Part shown: one piece after another, positions 16,576 through 26,108 of the stretch
Layout of the letters: each line of letters starts with the position of its first letter
Position numbering within the stretch: position 1 is the stretch's first letter
The notes under the pieces: model-generated
Told to the model about the DNA's origin: nothing
Seen by the model: the letters and a program-made list of their open reading frames with translations, nothing else
The model's database searches: none
Position numbers and translations under genes: made by a program
Origin: Phocoenobacter uteri
GTDB taxonomy: Bacteria > Pseudomonadota > Gammaproteobacteria > Enterobacterales > Pasteurellaceae
Assembly (NCBI RefSeq): GCF_900454895.1
Contig: NZ_UGTA01000001.1
Span: forward strand, 1,984,001-2,048,000
Direction: 5' to 3'
Length of the DNA: 64,000 bases

Positions 16576-17913
16576 ATGAATCATTATATTAAGCGATTAT
16601 TTTTTCTCTGTTTTTTACTAAATTTTCAAATGGTTTTTGCATATACTCAAGAACCTTCAAAGGCTATTTTAAATACTTATAAAAAATTAGACGAACAACC
16701 CGACAAATTGTTAACACAATTAGTCAATGCACTATTACAGACAAATGTAGATGCTGTTTCTCAGTTATTTCCTCTTTATTCAAAACTGCCTAAGTCATTT
16801 CAAACTAAGGATATTAGACTTTGGTCATTGGCTATTTTAAGTGCGAGTAAAGGAGAACATTTAGAAGCACTTAATTATTATGAAAAATTACATAATATCT
16901 ACCCAGAAATGCTACCATTAAAATTTCAGTGGGGAATGAGCCTATTTGCAAATAGACGGTATTATGAGGCAAAAAGGATTTTTACGGAACTTAAAGGTAA
17001 GATAAATTCTCAAGTTCCTAACCAGATATTAGAACATATTGATTTAGAGCATAAATGGAATTTACTCGGTAATTTTAATGTTGTTAGTAATTATAATGTA
17101 AATCAAGGAAATAGTTCTCAAAATGGTTGGACTTTTGGAGAGCCTAGACATACCTATGGTATTCATTTAGGTATAGGCTTAGAAAAAAGATGGCATTTAC
17201 CAAAAGGATTTTTTATAAATACTAAACTAATGACAGAAAGTGATTTTTATCCTAAGTACAAACCACTAAATTATTTGAGTATTTATTCTAATTTTGGGAT
17301 TGGCTATCAAGATACCAAAAAAGAAATACAATTAACGCCATTTTCAGAGATTGTATTTAATAATATGAACTCTCATTTTGATTATGGTGCTACCATTTTA
17401 GGTTTTAAGACCCAAATGAATTATAACATTTCATCAAGATGGCAAGTTGGTACTGAATATAAAGTTCAATATCGATCTTATCATCAAGAGAATGAAGCAT
17501 TAAATAATCATATTCATAAAATTGATGTAATGACATTATTTAAACCAAGATTAAGAACAAATTTAAAAACAAATATTTTCTATGAAGAAAGTTTTTATAA
17601 TTCTATTTTTAAATCAAAAGGATATAAAACCTTTGGAGTAGGCGTATTGTGGAATGAGATTTGGGGAAGCCATTTGGGGAGCCAGTTTTCTATGGAATAT
17701 TATCAATCTCGATACAAAGGTTTAAAAATGATTTTTAATACTACTGAGAAAAAATCAACAGTAAATTTAGGGATAGCCATTTGGAACCCCAAATGGTCAA
17801 TGCAGGGTGTTATTCCTAAATTACATTTTTCTTATAGTTTAGTGAAAAGTAATATTGACTTATTTAGTTACAAAGAACCAAAAATATTTATTGAAGTATT
17901 TAAACCTTTTTAA
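16576..17913 (+). CDS. Slam family outer-membrane protein (DUF560)
   Basis: Surface lipoprotein assembly modulator (type XI secretion), which moves lipoproteins or related barrels across the outer membrane. The 445 residues show a Sec signal (about 1-22, LLNFQMVFA), a helical TPR-like region (about 45-160: HLEALNYYEKLHNIYP, FANRRYYEAKRIFTEL) and a C-terminal barrel of about 285 residues with many aromatic-rich beta segments, ending in Phe as outer-membrane proteins do. It directly follows the lipoprotein that is its likely cargo. No clear ribosome site precedes the ATG, and a terminator-like hairpin lies just upstream, suggesting lower expression than the cargo. Confidence 0.85.
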   Translation: MNHYIKRLFFLCFLLNFQMVFAYTQEPSKAILNTYKKLDEQPDKLLTQLVNALLQTNVDAVSQLFPLYSKLPKSFQTKDIRLWSLAILSASKGEHLEALNYYEKLHNIYPEMLPLKFQWGMSLFANRRYYEAKRIFTELKGKINSQVPNQILEHIDLEHKWNLLGNFNVVSNYNVNQGNSSQNGWTFGEPRHTYGIHLGIGLEKRWHLPKGFFINTKLMTESDFYPKYKPLNYLSIYSNFGIGYQDTKKEIQLTPFSEIVFNNMNSHFDYGATILGFKTQMNYNISSRWQVGTEYKVQYRSYHQENEALNNHIHKIDVMTLFKPRLRTNLKTNIFYEESFYNSIFKSKGYKTFGVGVLWNEIWGSHLGSQFSMEYYQSRYKGLKMIFNTTEKKSTVNLGIAIWNPKWSMQGVIPKLHFSYSLVKSNIDLFSYKEPKIFIEVFKPF

Positions 17914-17918
17914 AGTTT

Positions 17919-17927
17919 ACAAGCGGT
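17919..17927 (+). repeat. DNA uptake signal sequence, A. pleuropneumoniae type
   Basis: Exact ACAAGCGGT followed by the AT-rich flank CATATTTTTATATAAATTTAC, six bases after the Slam stop. It is the only full 9-mer I found between genes here. Confidence 0.7.
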
Positions 17928-18037
17928 CATATTTTTATATAAATTTACAAATAATTTTCAAATTATTTAAAAAATGGTTGTTATTTAGTCATTATATACA
18001 GATAATAAGGTGAAATTGATTAACTTCTCGAATTATT

Positions 18038-18787
18038 ATGACAAAACGTATCGATCTTATTTTAGAAACGGTGAATCGACTTGGTAAGGTTGAGGTGATC
18101 CGTTTGGCACAGGAATATGGGGTTTCTGTGGAAACGATTCGTCGTGATTTAACGGCGCTAGAGAAAAAGGGGCTGCTTTATCGTGTGCATGGCGGGGCGA
18201 TCAATAAGAAAGTGAAAGATGCAGGTAACTCTTTTCAAACGAGACAACGTTATAACCTAGATAAAAAGAAAGTAATGGCGCAAAAAGCAATGGAATATTT
18301 GTTTGAAGATATGGTCATTGGGTTAGATGCAAGTTCTTCAAGTTGGCATTTTGCCCAGTTAATGCCCGATATGCCTTGTACGGTTGTGACAAATTCGATG
18401 CATAATATGACCGCTTTGGTGAATAAACCCAACATTAAAACCATTGCGACGGGCGGGGTATATTCGAGCAAATATAATGCCTTTTATGGACCTTTGTCAG
18501 AACATTTGTTATCACGCTTGCATATTGATATTAGTTTTATTTCTTGCGTAGGCTTTGATAGTGAAGGGAGAATTTGGGAATCCAATGAGATGAATGCGTC
18601 TGTAAAACAGAAGTTAATGAATGTCTCTAAACAAGTTTTTCTACTCGCAGATGATTCAAAATATCAAAAAACAAATTTAATTCAGCTTACCGATTTTTCT
18701 CAAATTGATATGATTTTTACTACTGAAAATGTTGATAATCATTTGCAAGAAATTTGTAAAACCCACAATGTGTCTATAATAATTTGA
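18038..18787 (+). CDS. fucR: DeoR-family regulator of fucose genes
   Basis: A 249-residue DeoR-type transcription factor. The N-terminal helix-turn-helix is typical (VEVIRLAQEYGVSVETIRRDLTALEKKGLLYRVHGGAI cut across residues 18-55), and the C-terminal DeoR sensor domain carries the FISCVGFD and LADDSKYQK motifs. By position, immediately upstream of and co-oriented with fucI, it most likely controls the fucose operon in response to a phosphorylated sugar such as L-fuculose-1-phosphate, as known for E. coli FucR. No strong terminator separates it from fucI, but a CRP site lies between them, so fucI has its own promoter. Confidence 0.85.
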   Translation: MTKRIDLILETVNRLGKVEVIRLAQEYGVSVETIRRDLTALEKKGLLYRVHGGAINKKVKDAGNSFQTRQRYNLDKKKVMAQKAMEYLFEDMVIGLDASSSSWHFAQLMPDMPCTVVTNSMHNMTALVNKPNIKTIATGGVYSSKYNAFYGPLSEHLLSRLHIDISFISCVGFDSEGRIWESNEMNASVKQKLMNVSKQVFLLADDSKYQKTNLIQLTDFSQIDMIFTTENVDNHLQEICKTHNVSIII

Positions 18788-18857
18788 CCGTTTTTTTATA
18801 ATTCGGGCAAATTCAGGCATAAATTATTCATTTTTAGTATTAAAAAACATCGATTTT

Positions 18858-18873
18858 TGTGATTCGTATCACA
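18858..18873 (+). promoter_or_regulatory. CRP-binding site upstream of fucI
   Basis: TGTGA-TTCGTA-TCACA is a perfect match to the cAMP-CRP half sites with the correct 6-base spacer, inside a longer palindrome (TTTTGTGA / TCACAAAA). It lies about 110 bases upstream of the fucI start and implies catabolite control of fucose use. Confidence 0.85.
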
Positions 18874-18979
18874 AAATCAACATTAAAAGTCCAAAATCAT
18901 TATTCTTTTTCTTTTTTTTATTTGAAAATAAACTCCAACAAGAGAGATTTTCTTAATCACAAAAAGAGGAAGAATAAAT

Positions 18980-20746
18980 ATGAAAACATTCAAACCTGCA
19001 TTACCAAAAATTGGTATCCGTCCAACTATTGATGGTCGTCGTATGGGAGTACGTGAGTCCCTTGAAGATCAAACCATGAATATGGCGAAATCGGTTAAAC
19101 AATTACTAGAAAGCAAAATTTATCACACGACTGGCGAGAAAGTAGAGTGTGTAATTGCTGATACTTGTATTGGTGGGGTAACCGAAGCGGCAGCTTGTGC
19201 TGAGAAATTTAAACGTGAAAATGTGGGTGCAACTATTACAGTAACACCTTGTTGGTGCTATGGTTCTGAAACCATTGATATGGATCCACACCTTCCAAAA
19301 GCGATTTGGGGTTTTAATGGTACAGAACGCCCTGGGGCAGTTTATTTAGCCGCTGCGTTAGCGGGTCATAACCAGATGGGCTTACCTGCATTCTCTATCT
19401 ACGGTACAGAGGTTTGCGAAGCAGACGATACATCCATTCCAGCAGACGTTGAAGAAAAATTATTACGCTTTGCTCGTGCAGCCTTAACTGTGGCAAACAT
19501 TCGTGGTAAATCTTATTTATCTATCGGTGCGGTTTCAATGGGTATCGCAGGTTCAATTGTGAATCAACCATTCTTCCAAGAATATTTAGGTATGCGTAAT
19601 GAATATGTGGATATGACAGAAATCAAACGCCGCCTAGATCGTGAAATTTATGATAAAGAAGAGTTTGAACTTGCTTTCAAATGGGTGAAAGAAAACTGCC
19701 CAGAAGGCATTGATGTGAACACACCAGAACATCAACGTACACCTGAAGAACGTGAAGAACTTTGGGCAACAGTGGTTAAAATGACCATCATTGTGCGTGA
19801 TTTAATGGTGGGTAATCCACGTTTAGCCGATTTAGATTATGGCGAAGAAGCGTTAGGTCATAATGCTGTATTAGCAGGCTTCCAAGGTCAACGCCACTGG
19901 ACAGATCATCTTCCAAATGGTGACTTTATGGAAGCGGTATTAAATACCACTTATGACTGGAATGGATTACGTCCGCCACACCTTCTTGCTACGGAAAATG
20001 ATAGCTTAAATGGTGTGGGAATGTTGTTGGGTCATCAACTAACCGGTCAGGCTCAAATCTTTGCTGATGTGCGTACTTACTGGTCACCTGAATCAGTAGA
20101 AAAAGCAACAGGCTTTAAACCAGAAGCAGGCTTTATCCACTTAGTGAACTCAGGTTCAGCAAGCTTAGATGGTACAGGGCAACATACCGATGAAAATGGT
20201 CAACCTGTGATCAAACCATTCTGGGAAGTAACCGAAGAAGAAGCAAAACGTTGCTATGAAAACACTAAATGGTGTCCAGCGGTTCACGAATACTTCCGTG
20301 GGGGCGGCTACTCATCTCAATATTTAACCAAAGGCGGAATGCCATTCACAATGCACCGTATCAACATCGTTAAAGGCGTTGGTCCTGTGTTACAAATCGC
20401 CGAAGGTTGGTCTGTTGAGTTACCTAAAAATGTCCACGATATTTTAAATAAACGTACCAATGAAACGTGGCCAACTACTTGGTTTACACCACGCTTAACA
20501 GGTAAAGGGGCATTTACTGATGTGTACTCTGTAATGGCGAACTGGGGTGCAAACCACTGTGTAGCAACTTACGGACACGTGGGTGCTGACTTAATTACCC
20601 TTGCATCAATGCTACGTATTCCAGTTTGTATGCACAACGTGGATGAAAAAGACATCTTCCGTCCAAGTGCGTGGAGTGCATTCGGTCAAGAGAAAGAAGG
20701 TCAAGATTATCGTGCTTGTGAAAACTTCGGTGCATTATATAAATAA
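18980..20746 (+). CDS. fucI: L-fucose isomerase
   Basis: Converts L-fucose to L-fuculose with a manganese ion in the cytoplasm, the first step of the pathway. The 588 residues compare with 591 in E. coli. The start MKTFKPALPKIGIRPTIDGRR and the block IADTCIGGVTEAAACAEKFK are typical; metal ligands fall in LLATENDSLNGVGMLLGHQL and in the C-terminal half around GADLITLASMLRIPVCMHN. A GGAAG ribosome site precedes the ATG. First structural gene after the CRP site. Confidence 0.96.
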   Translation: MKTFKPALPKIGIRPTIDGRRMGVRESLEDQTMNMAKSVKQLLESKIYHTTGEKVECVIADTCIGGVTEAAACAEKFKRENVGATITVTPCWCYGSETIDMDPHLPKAIWGFNGTERPGAVYLAAALAGHNQMGLPAFSIYGTEVCEADDTSIPADVEEKLLRFARAALTVANIRGKSYLSIGAVSMGIAGSIVNQPFFQEYLGMRNEYVDMTEIKRRLDREIYDKEEFELAFKWVKENCPEGIDVNTPEHQRTPEEREELWATVVKMTIIVRDLMVGNPRLADLDYGEEALGHNAVLAGFQGQRHWTDHLPNGDFMEAVLNTTYDWNGLRPPHLLATENDSLNGVGMLLGHQLTGQAQIFADVRTYWSPESVEKATGFKPEAGFIHLVNSGSASLDGTGQHTDENGQPVIKPFWEVTEEEAKRCYENTKWCPAVHEYFRGGGYSSQYLTKGGMPFTMHRINIVKGVGPVLQIAEGWSVELPKNVHDILNKRTNETWPTTWFTPRLTGKGAFTDVYSVMANWGANHCVATYGHVGADLITLASMLRIPVCMHNVDEKDIFRPSAWSAFGQEKEGQDYRACENFGALYK

Positions 20747-20774
20747 GAAAGCATAAATAATCAATAAAAATCAA

Positions 20775-20803
20775 AGTGCGGCTAGTGATTGATTAGTCGC
20801 ACT
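20775..20803 (+). repeat. Hairpin between fucI and fucK
   Basis: AGTGCGGCTA and TAGTCGCACT form a 10-bp stem with one mismatch and a 9-base loop. No T-run follows. It is probably a message-processing or stability element that lets fucI be expressed apart from fucK. Confidence 0.5.
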
Positions 20804-20847
20804 ACAACTCAAATCTTATTTTAATTTTATTAAAAGGGGAGGCGTGA

Positions 20848-22308
20848 ATGTCTATTGCACTCATTTTTGACTGTGGCGCGACTAATTTACGCACAATTGC
20901 GATTGATGAAAAAGGTAAAATAGTGGCTTCTCATCACATTGCAAACAACACTCAACCAGATCCTGAAAACCCACAATACCATATTTGGGATTTCGCAGAA
21001 ATTTGGCAAAAGTTAGAAACTTGTGCTGAACAGACAATTGCAAATTTACAAAAAAATCACACCGCTTTATCGGATATTAAAGGGATTGCTGTGACCACTT
21101 TTGGGGTGGACGGTGCGCCTTTTGATAAAAATGGTAAACAAATTTATCCGATTATTTCGTGGAAATGCCCACGCACCTTACCTGTGATGGCGAACCTTGA
21201 TAAATACTTAAATGTTGAACAGTTATATCAACGCAACGGTATTGGTCAATACAGCTTTAACACGCTTTTCAAATTATTATGGCTTAAAGAAAATAAACCT
21301 GATGTATTCCAAAAAATGGATAAATGGGTGTTTATCTCTTCAATGCTTAGCCAACGCTTAACGGGTCAATTTACCACTGACCGCACAATGGCGGGAACCT
21401 CAATGATGACCAATCTTGAAAGCAATGATTGGGATAGTGATGTGTTATCTGTATTAGGTTTAACCAAAGATCATTTTCCAACAATGGTCAATGCAGGTGA
21501 GCAAATAGGGACACTATCAAAAGAGTTAGCTCAAAAATTTGGTTTAAATGAAGTGCCAGTTATTTCTTGCGGACACGACACGCAATTTGCGGTATTCGGT
21601 TCAGGGGCAGGTTTAAATCAGCCAGTATTAAGTTCTGGTACGTGGGAAATTTTAATGGCGAGAACCGAGAAAGCCGAGCCACATATTGAATTTGTTCCGC
21701 AAGGTTTGACTACTGAATTTGATGCTCAAGATCGCTGTTTTAATCCAGCGGTGCAATGGGTCGGTTCAGGCGTGATGGAGTGGATCGGTAAGCTCTTCTT
21801 TGCTGATGTGGTGGGAACAGATAAATATTATCCAACGATGATCAGCGAAGGTGAAAAAGTCGCAGTAGGTTCAAATGGTATCCGCTTTACGGGTACATTC
21901 GCAGCAACAGATAAGCCAGTGGGTTTGGGAGGCATCACCGGTTTATCAATGCACAATCAACGCGGACAGATTTATCGTGCGGCGTTGGAATATATGGCAT
22001 TACAGCTTAAAAATGGTCTGGAAGTATTACAAAAAGTCAGCCACTTCGAAGCAGAAAGTTTAATTTGTGTGGGTGGTGGTTCTAAAAATAAATTATGGAA
22101 TCAAATCCGTGCCGATGTTTTAGGTTTGCCATTAGATATCGTTGATGTGGCAGAAAGTACCGTTCTAGGTGCTGCAATGTTTACCTTTGCAGGTGTGGGT
22201 GTGTTTGAAAATGTCGAACAAGCTCAACAACAGATGCAACCAAATAAACAACGGATTTATCCATCACAAGATAGTGAAAGCTATCAAAAATGGTTAAAAG
22301 AAATTTAA
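20848..22308 (+). CDS. fucK: L-fuculokinase
   Basis: FGGY-family kinase that phosphorylates L-fuculose to L-fuculose-1-phosphate with ATP. 486 residues (E. coli about 472). The N-terminal ATPase fold begins MSIALIFDCGATNLRTIAID; the substrate region has VTTFGVDGAPFD, and the C-terminal FGGY domain has ICVGGGSKNKLWNQIRADVLGLPLD. The ATG follows AAAGGGGAGGCGTGA, a strong ribosome site. Confidence 0.95.
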   Translation: MSIALIFDCGATNLRTIAIDEKGKIVASHHIANNTQPDPENPQYHIWDFAEIWQKLETCAEQTIANLQKNHTALSDIKGIAVTTFGVDGAPFDKNGKQIYPIISWKCPRTLPVMANLDKYLNVEQLYQRNGIGQYSFNTLFKLLWLKENKPDVFQKMDKWVFISSMLSQRLTGQFTTDRTMAGTSMMTNLESNDWDSDVLSVLGLTKDHFPTMVNAGEQIGTLSKELAQKFGLNEVPVISCGHDTQFAVFGSGAGLNQPVLSSGTWEILMARTEKAEPHIEFVPQGLTTEFDAQDRCFNPAVQWVGSGVMEWIGKLFFADVVGTDKYYPTMISEGEKVAVGSNGIRFTGTFAATDKPVGLGGITGLSMHNQRGQIYRAALEYMALQLKNGLEVLQKVSHFEAESLICVGGGSKNKLWNQIRADVLGLPLDIVDVAESTVLGAAMFTFAGVGVFENVEQAQQQMQPNKQRIYPSQDSESYQKWLKEI

Positions 22309-22360
22309 AGCACTCATTTTTACAAATAACTCATATTAAAAGAAAACTAAGGAAAATTGT

Positions 22361-22795
22361 ATGTTAAAAGGTATTCATCCAGCAATCTCGCCAGAGTTGC
22401 TAAAAATACTTGCAGAAATGGGGCACGGCGATGAACTTGTATTATCCGATGCACATTTCCCTGCACATTCACTTCATCATAAGGTTATTCGAGCCGATGG
22501 AATCAGTGTCAGCACCTTATTAAGTGGCATTAGCCCACTCTTTGAATTTGATGCTTATGTTGATGCACCGTTAGTAATGATGCAAGCAGTGGAAGGGGAT
22601 ACGCTCGATCCAACTGTTGAGAAAAACTACTTAAATGCAATCCAGCAAGCGGTCGGATTTACACCAAAATTAACAAGAATTGATCGCTTTGCCTTTTATG
22701 ATCGTGCCAAAACTGCTTATGCCGTTGTGATCAGTGGTGAAACCGCAAAATATGGCAATATCATCATTAAAAAAGGTGTGACACCAATTATCTAA
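22361..22795 (+). CDS. fucU: L-fucose mutarotase
   Basis: Interconverts the alpha and beta anomers of L-fucose, supplying the form used by the isomerase. 144 residues of the RbsD/FucU family. It starts MLKGIHPAISPELLKILAEMGHGDE with the conserved catalytic His region (MGHGDELVLSDAHFPAHS), and has the C-terminal FYDRAKTAYAVVISGE with the family Tyr. 52 bases after fucK and 18 before fucA in the same operon. Confidence 0.94.
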   Translation: MLKGIHPAISPELLKILAEMGHGDELVLSDAHFPAHSLHHKVIRADGISVSTLLSGISPLFEFDAYVDAPLVMMQAVEGDTLDPTVEKNYLNAIQQAVGFTPKLTRIDRFAFYDRAKTAYAVVISGETAKYGNIIIKKGVTPII

Positions 22796-22813
22796 AACGA
22801 GGGGGAATTTAAA

Positions 22814-23488
22814 ATGAACAGAAAAGAATTATCCAGAAAAATTATTGATACCTGCTTAGAAATGACGCGTTTAGGGTTAAATCAAGGCACAGCAGGGAAT
22901 GTGAGTGTACGTTATAAAGATGGTATGTTAATCACACCAACGGGTACACCTTATGAATTATTAACTGAAGATAGTATTGTTTACGTTGATGGAGATAGAA
23001 ATTTTGAAGAAGGTAAATTACCTTCAAGTGAATGGAATTTCCACCTTGCGGTTTATGAAAATCGTCCTGATTGTGATGCTGTTATTCATAACCATGCAAT
23101 CAACTGTGCAGCTGTATCTATTTTGGAAAAAGAAATTCCAGCTATTCACTATATGATTGCTGTTGGTGGAACCGATCGCATTCCTTGTATTCCTTATGCA
23201 ACTTTTGGTTCTCGTAAACTAGCGGAATATGTAGGTGAAGGAATCAAAGAAAGTAAAGCTATTTTACTTGCTCATCATGGTTTTATTGGTGCGGAGAAAA
23301 ATCTAGATAAAGCATTGTGGCTTGCTCACGAAGTTGAAGTTTTGGCAGAATGGTATCTCAAATTACTCGCAACAAATCAACCTATTCCAATACTTCCAAG
23401 AGAAGAAATGGATGTGGTATTAGAGAAATTCAAATCTTATGGTTTAAGAATAGAAGATGATAAAAAAGGTTGCCTTTGTAGCGCTTAA
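22814..23488 (+). CDS. fucA: L-fuculose-phosphate aldolase
   Basis: Class II zinc aldolase splitting L-fuculose-1-phosphate into dihydroxyacetone phosphate and L-lactaldehyde. 224 residues, slightly longer than the E. coli enzyme. Family motifs are visible: GNVSVRYKDGMLITPTG, the acid SSEWNFHLAVY, the zinc histidines in AVIHNHAINCAAVS, and LLAHHGFIGAEKNLDKALW. The tail KKGCLCSA has two cysteines beyond the usual fold. The ATG follows GAGGGGGAATTTAAA. Confidence 0.95.
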   Translation: MNRKELSRKIIDTCLEMTRLGLNQGTAGNVSVRYKDGMLITPTGTPYELLTEDSIVYVDGDRNFEEGKLPSSEWNFHLAVYENRPDCDAVIHNHAINCAAVSILEKEIPAIHYMIAVGGTDRIPCIPYATFGSRKLAEYVGEGIKESKAILLAHHGFIGAEKNLDKALWLAHEVEVLAEWYLKLLATNQPIPILPREEMDVVLEKFKSYGLRIEDDKKGCLCSA

Positions 23489-23537
23489 ATCATCAGTCTT
23501 ATAAAAATCAATAACTTAATTAGAATTGGAGTGCGCA

Positions 23538-25070
23538 ATGTCGAAACAGAAAGAAACGTTACTCACAATGCGAAACATTAGTAAAGGATTTGCAGGTGTT
23601 CAAGCATTAAAAGACGTGCAGCTCACTTTGAGAAAAGGAGAGGTTCACGCTTTAATGGGCGAGAATGGTGCGGGTAAATCAACATTGATGAAATGTATGA
23701 TTGGGGTTCACGAAGCGGATGAAGGGGAAATCGTTTACAAAGGTAAAACGGTAAAATTTGCCTCCGTTTTAGAAGCTCAACATGCTGGAATTAGTATGAT
23801 TTTCCAAGAATTAAACCTAATTCCTCATTTAACCGTGGCGGAAAATATTTTCTTTGCTCGTGAGCCAATGAAGATGGGAATGGTTGATAAAGCGAAAATG
23901 ATTAAAGAATCAGAAAAACTTTTATCATTATTTGATATCGACGTGAGCCCAACGGATGAAGTTCGTACCTTACCTGTGGCTAAACAACAAATGGTTGAGA
24001 TTGCTAAAGCGCTATCCTTTGACGTTGAAATCTTAATTATGGATGAGCCTACCTCTGCATTAACGGAGAAAGAAATTGATAAACTTTTTGAGTTAGTGGA
24101 TAAACTTCGCGAAAGAGGCGTGAGTATCGTCTATATTTCACACCGTATGGAAGAGCTAAAACGTATTTGTGACCATATTACGATTTTCCGTGATGGTACT
24201 TATGTTTCAGATCACGTGTTTAGTGAAATCTCAATGGATGAAATTATTACCAAAATGGTAGGACGTTCATTAGATAACCATTTCCCACCAAAAACAGCGA
24301 CGATTGAAGATAAAGTGATCTTATCGGTAATGAATGCGGAGCGTTATGGGGTGTTTGAACCGCTTAATTTTGATTTACGTAAAGGTGAAATTTTAGGTAT
24401 TACAGGGTTAGTTGGTGCAAAACGAACAGAATTAGCGAGATCTATTTTTGGTGCGGATCCATTAGATGGTGGGGATATTTATGTGCATGATCATAAAGTT
24501 TCCATAAAAGATCCTTCTGATGCGATCAAAGCGGGGATCGCGTATCTTTCCGAAGACCGCAAATTAAATGGTGTCGCTGTTCGGATGACGATTCGTGAGA
24601 ATATTACGATGGCATCGATGGATAAAGTATCCAATGGGGCAGGGGTAATTTCTTATGATAAAGAGAAAAAAGCGGCTAATACTTTTATCGATAAAATGGA
24701 AATCAAAACACCGACTATCGAGCAACTGGTGAATAACTTAAGTGGTGGTAACCAACAAAAAGTGGTTATCGGAAAATGGTTATTCCGTGATGCAACGGTA
24801 ATGATTTTTGATGAACCAACGCGTGGTATCGACGTTGGGGCAAAATATGCCATTTATCAATTATTAGATGAATTAGCAGCCAGTGGTGTTGGGGTCATTA
24901 TGATCTCATCTGAGTTACCTGAAATTTTAGGGGTATCGGATCGTGTGATCGTAATGCGAGAAGGTCGTATGACTGGAATGCTTGAAACAAAAGCAACCAA
25001 CCAAGAAGAAATTATGCACTATGCAACAGGTGTGAAAGATATGTTTACTCACGAATATGGGGAGGCTTAA
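23538..25070 (+). CDS. Sugar ABC transporter ATP-binding protein (CUT2, RbsA-like)
   Basis: A 510-residue duplicated ATPase that powers a ribose-type sugar importer. Half one has Walker A GENGAGKSTLMK, a signature-like LPVAKQQMVEIAKAL and Walker B LIMDEPTSALTEKE. In half two Walker A is degenerate (GITGLVGAKRTELAR), as usual for CUT2 proteins, while the signature NNLSGGNQQKVVIGKWL and Walker B MIFDEPTRGIDVGAKY are clear. The ATG at 23538 is chosen because GGAG lies upstream and the in-frame TTG at 23526 overlaps it. With the two next genes it makes a complete importer; its operon position indicates L-fucose as substrate. Confidence 0.92.
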   Translation: MSKQKETLLTMRNISKGFAGVQALKDVQLTLRKGEVHALMGENGAGKSTLMKCMIGVHEADEGEIVYKGKTVKFASVLEAQHAGISMIFQELNLIPHLTVAENIFFAREPMKMGMVDKAKMIKESEKLLSLFDIDVSPTDEVRTLPVAKQQMVEIAKALSFDVEILIMDEPTSALTEKEIDKLFELVDKLRERGVSIVYISHRMEELKRICDHITIFRDGTYVSDHVFSEISMDEIITKMVGRSLDNHFPPKTATIEDKVILSVMNAERYGVFEPLNFDLRKGEILGITGLVGAKRTELARSIFGADPLDGGDIYVHDHKVSIKDPSDAIKAGIAYLSEDRKLNGVAVRMTIRENITMASMDKVSNGAGVISYDKEKKAANTFIDKMEIKTPTIEQLVNNLSGGNQQKVVIGKWLFRDATVMIFDEPTRGIDVGAKYAIYQLLDELAASGVGVIMISSELPEILGVSDRVIVMREGRMTGMLETKATNQEEIMHYATGVKDMFTHEYGEA

Positions 25071-26108
25071 ATGAACGATAAACAAAAAGAGATGCTAAGA
25101 AAAGTCGCATCGCTCGCAGGGTTATTATTATTGGTGTTAGTTTTTAGTATGACTAACGAATATTTCTTTACTTTCAACAATATTTTAAGCGTTGGATTAC
25201 AAACTTCAACCATCACGTTAATTGGTATTGGTGCGACCGTCGTTATCTTAACCGGTGGTATCGATTTAAGTACAGGGTCTGTGATGGCTTTAGCAGGGGT
25301 ATCTGCTGCACTTGCAGCGAATGCTGGTGTACCTGTTCCAATTAGTATGGTGTTTGGGGTGTTTATTGGCGGATTATGTGGTTTCACTAATGGTATTATC
25401 GTTACCATAATGCGTTTGCCTCCTTTCATTGCCACACTAGGGATGATGATGGTAGCACGTGGTCTTGCCCTTTATATTACGAATGCGGCACCAGTTTCAG
25501 GTATGCCAGAAAGCTTTGGTGAGCTAGGTAATGGTGCATTGTTCAGAATGGTAGAAATCGGCGATGATGGCTTCCCAATTGTGACCTTTACAGGTATTCC
25601 ATATCCTGTAATCATTATGATCTTCGTGGTCATACTCTTTACCTTCGCACTTTCTAAATTAAAAACAGGTCGTTACATTTATGCAATCGGTTCAAATGAA
25701 GAAGCGGCTCGTTTATCAGGTATTAAAACAAATAAAGTAAAAAATTACGCGTACATTGCAAGTGGTCTCTTATCTGGTCTAGCTGGGGTAATCGTGGCTT
25801 CACGTTTGATTACTGCACAGCCTAATGGGGGAATTGCGGCAGAGTTAGATGCCATTGCGAGTGCGGTAGTTGGAGGAACATCATTATCTGGTGGTGTGGG
25901 AACAATCCCTGGTGCTTTAATCGGTTCCTTCATTATTGGGGTGTTACGTAATGGCTTGAATATGAATGGTGTGTCAGCATTCGTGCAACAAATCATCATC
26001 GGTCTGGTAATTATCGTTACTGTTGGATTGGATCAACTTCGTCAAGTTAAGAAAACCCAAAAAAGCCCAAAAAATCAACCTAAACAAAAACAGGAGAAAT
26101 CAAAATGA
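25071..26108 (+). CDS. Sugar ABC transporter permease (RbsC-like)
   Basis: Inner-membrane permease of the CUT2 family, 345 residues, with about ten hydrophobic segments and the typical ATVVILTGGIDLSTGSVMALAG and ETAAxLSG-type coupling loop GSNEEAARLSGIKTNK. The tail is lysine-rich. It starts directly after the ATPase stop and its stop overlaps the ATG of the binding protein, showing tight coupling. Predicted to carry L-fucose by operon context; the sequence alone does not prove specificity. Confidence 0.92.
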   Translation: MNDKQKEMLRKVASLAGLLLLVLVFSMTNEYFFTFNNILSVGLQTSTITLIGIGATVVILTGGIDLSTGSVMALAGVSAALAANAGVPVPISMVFGVFIGGLCGFTNGIIVTIMRLPPFIATLGMMMVARGLALYITNAAPVSGMPESFGELGNGALFRMVEIGDDGFPIVTFTGIPYPVIIMIFVVILFTFALSKLKTGRYIYAIGSNEEAARLSGIKTNKVKNYAYIASGLLSGLAGVIVASRLITAQPNGGIAAELDAIASAVVGGTSLSGGVGTIPGALIGSFIIGVLRNGLNMNGVSAFVQQIIIGLVIIVTVGLDQLRQVKKTQKSPKNQPKQKQEKSK

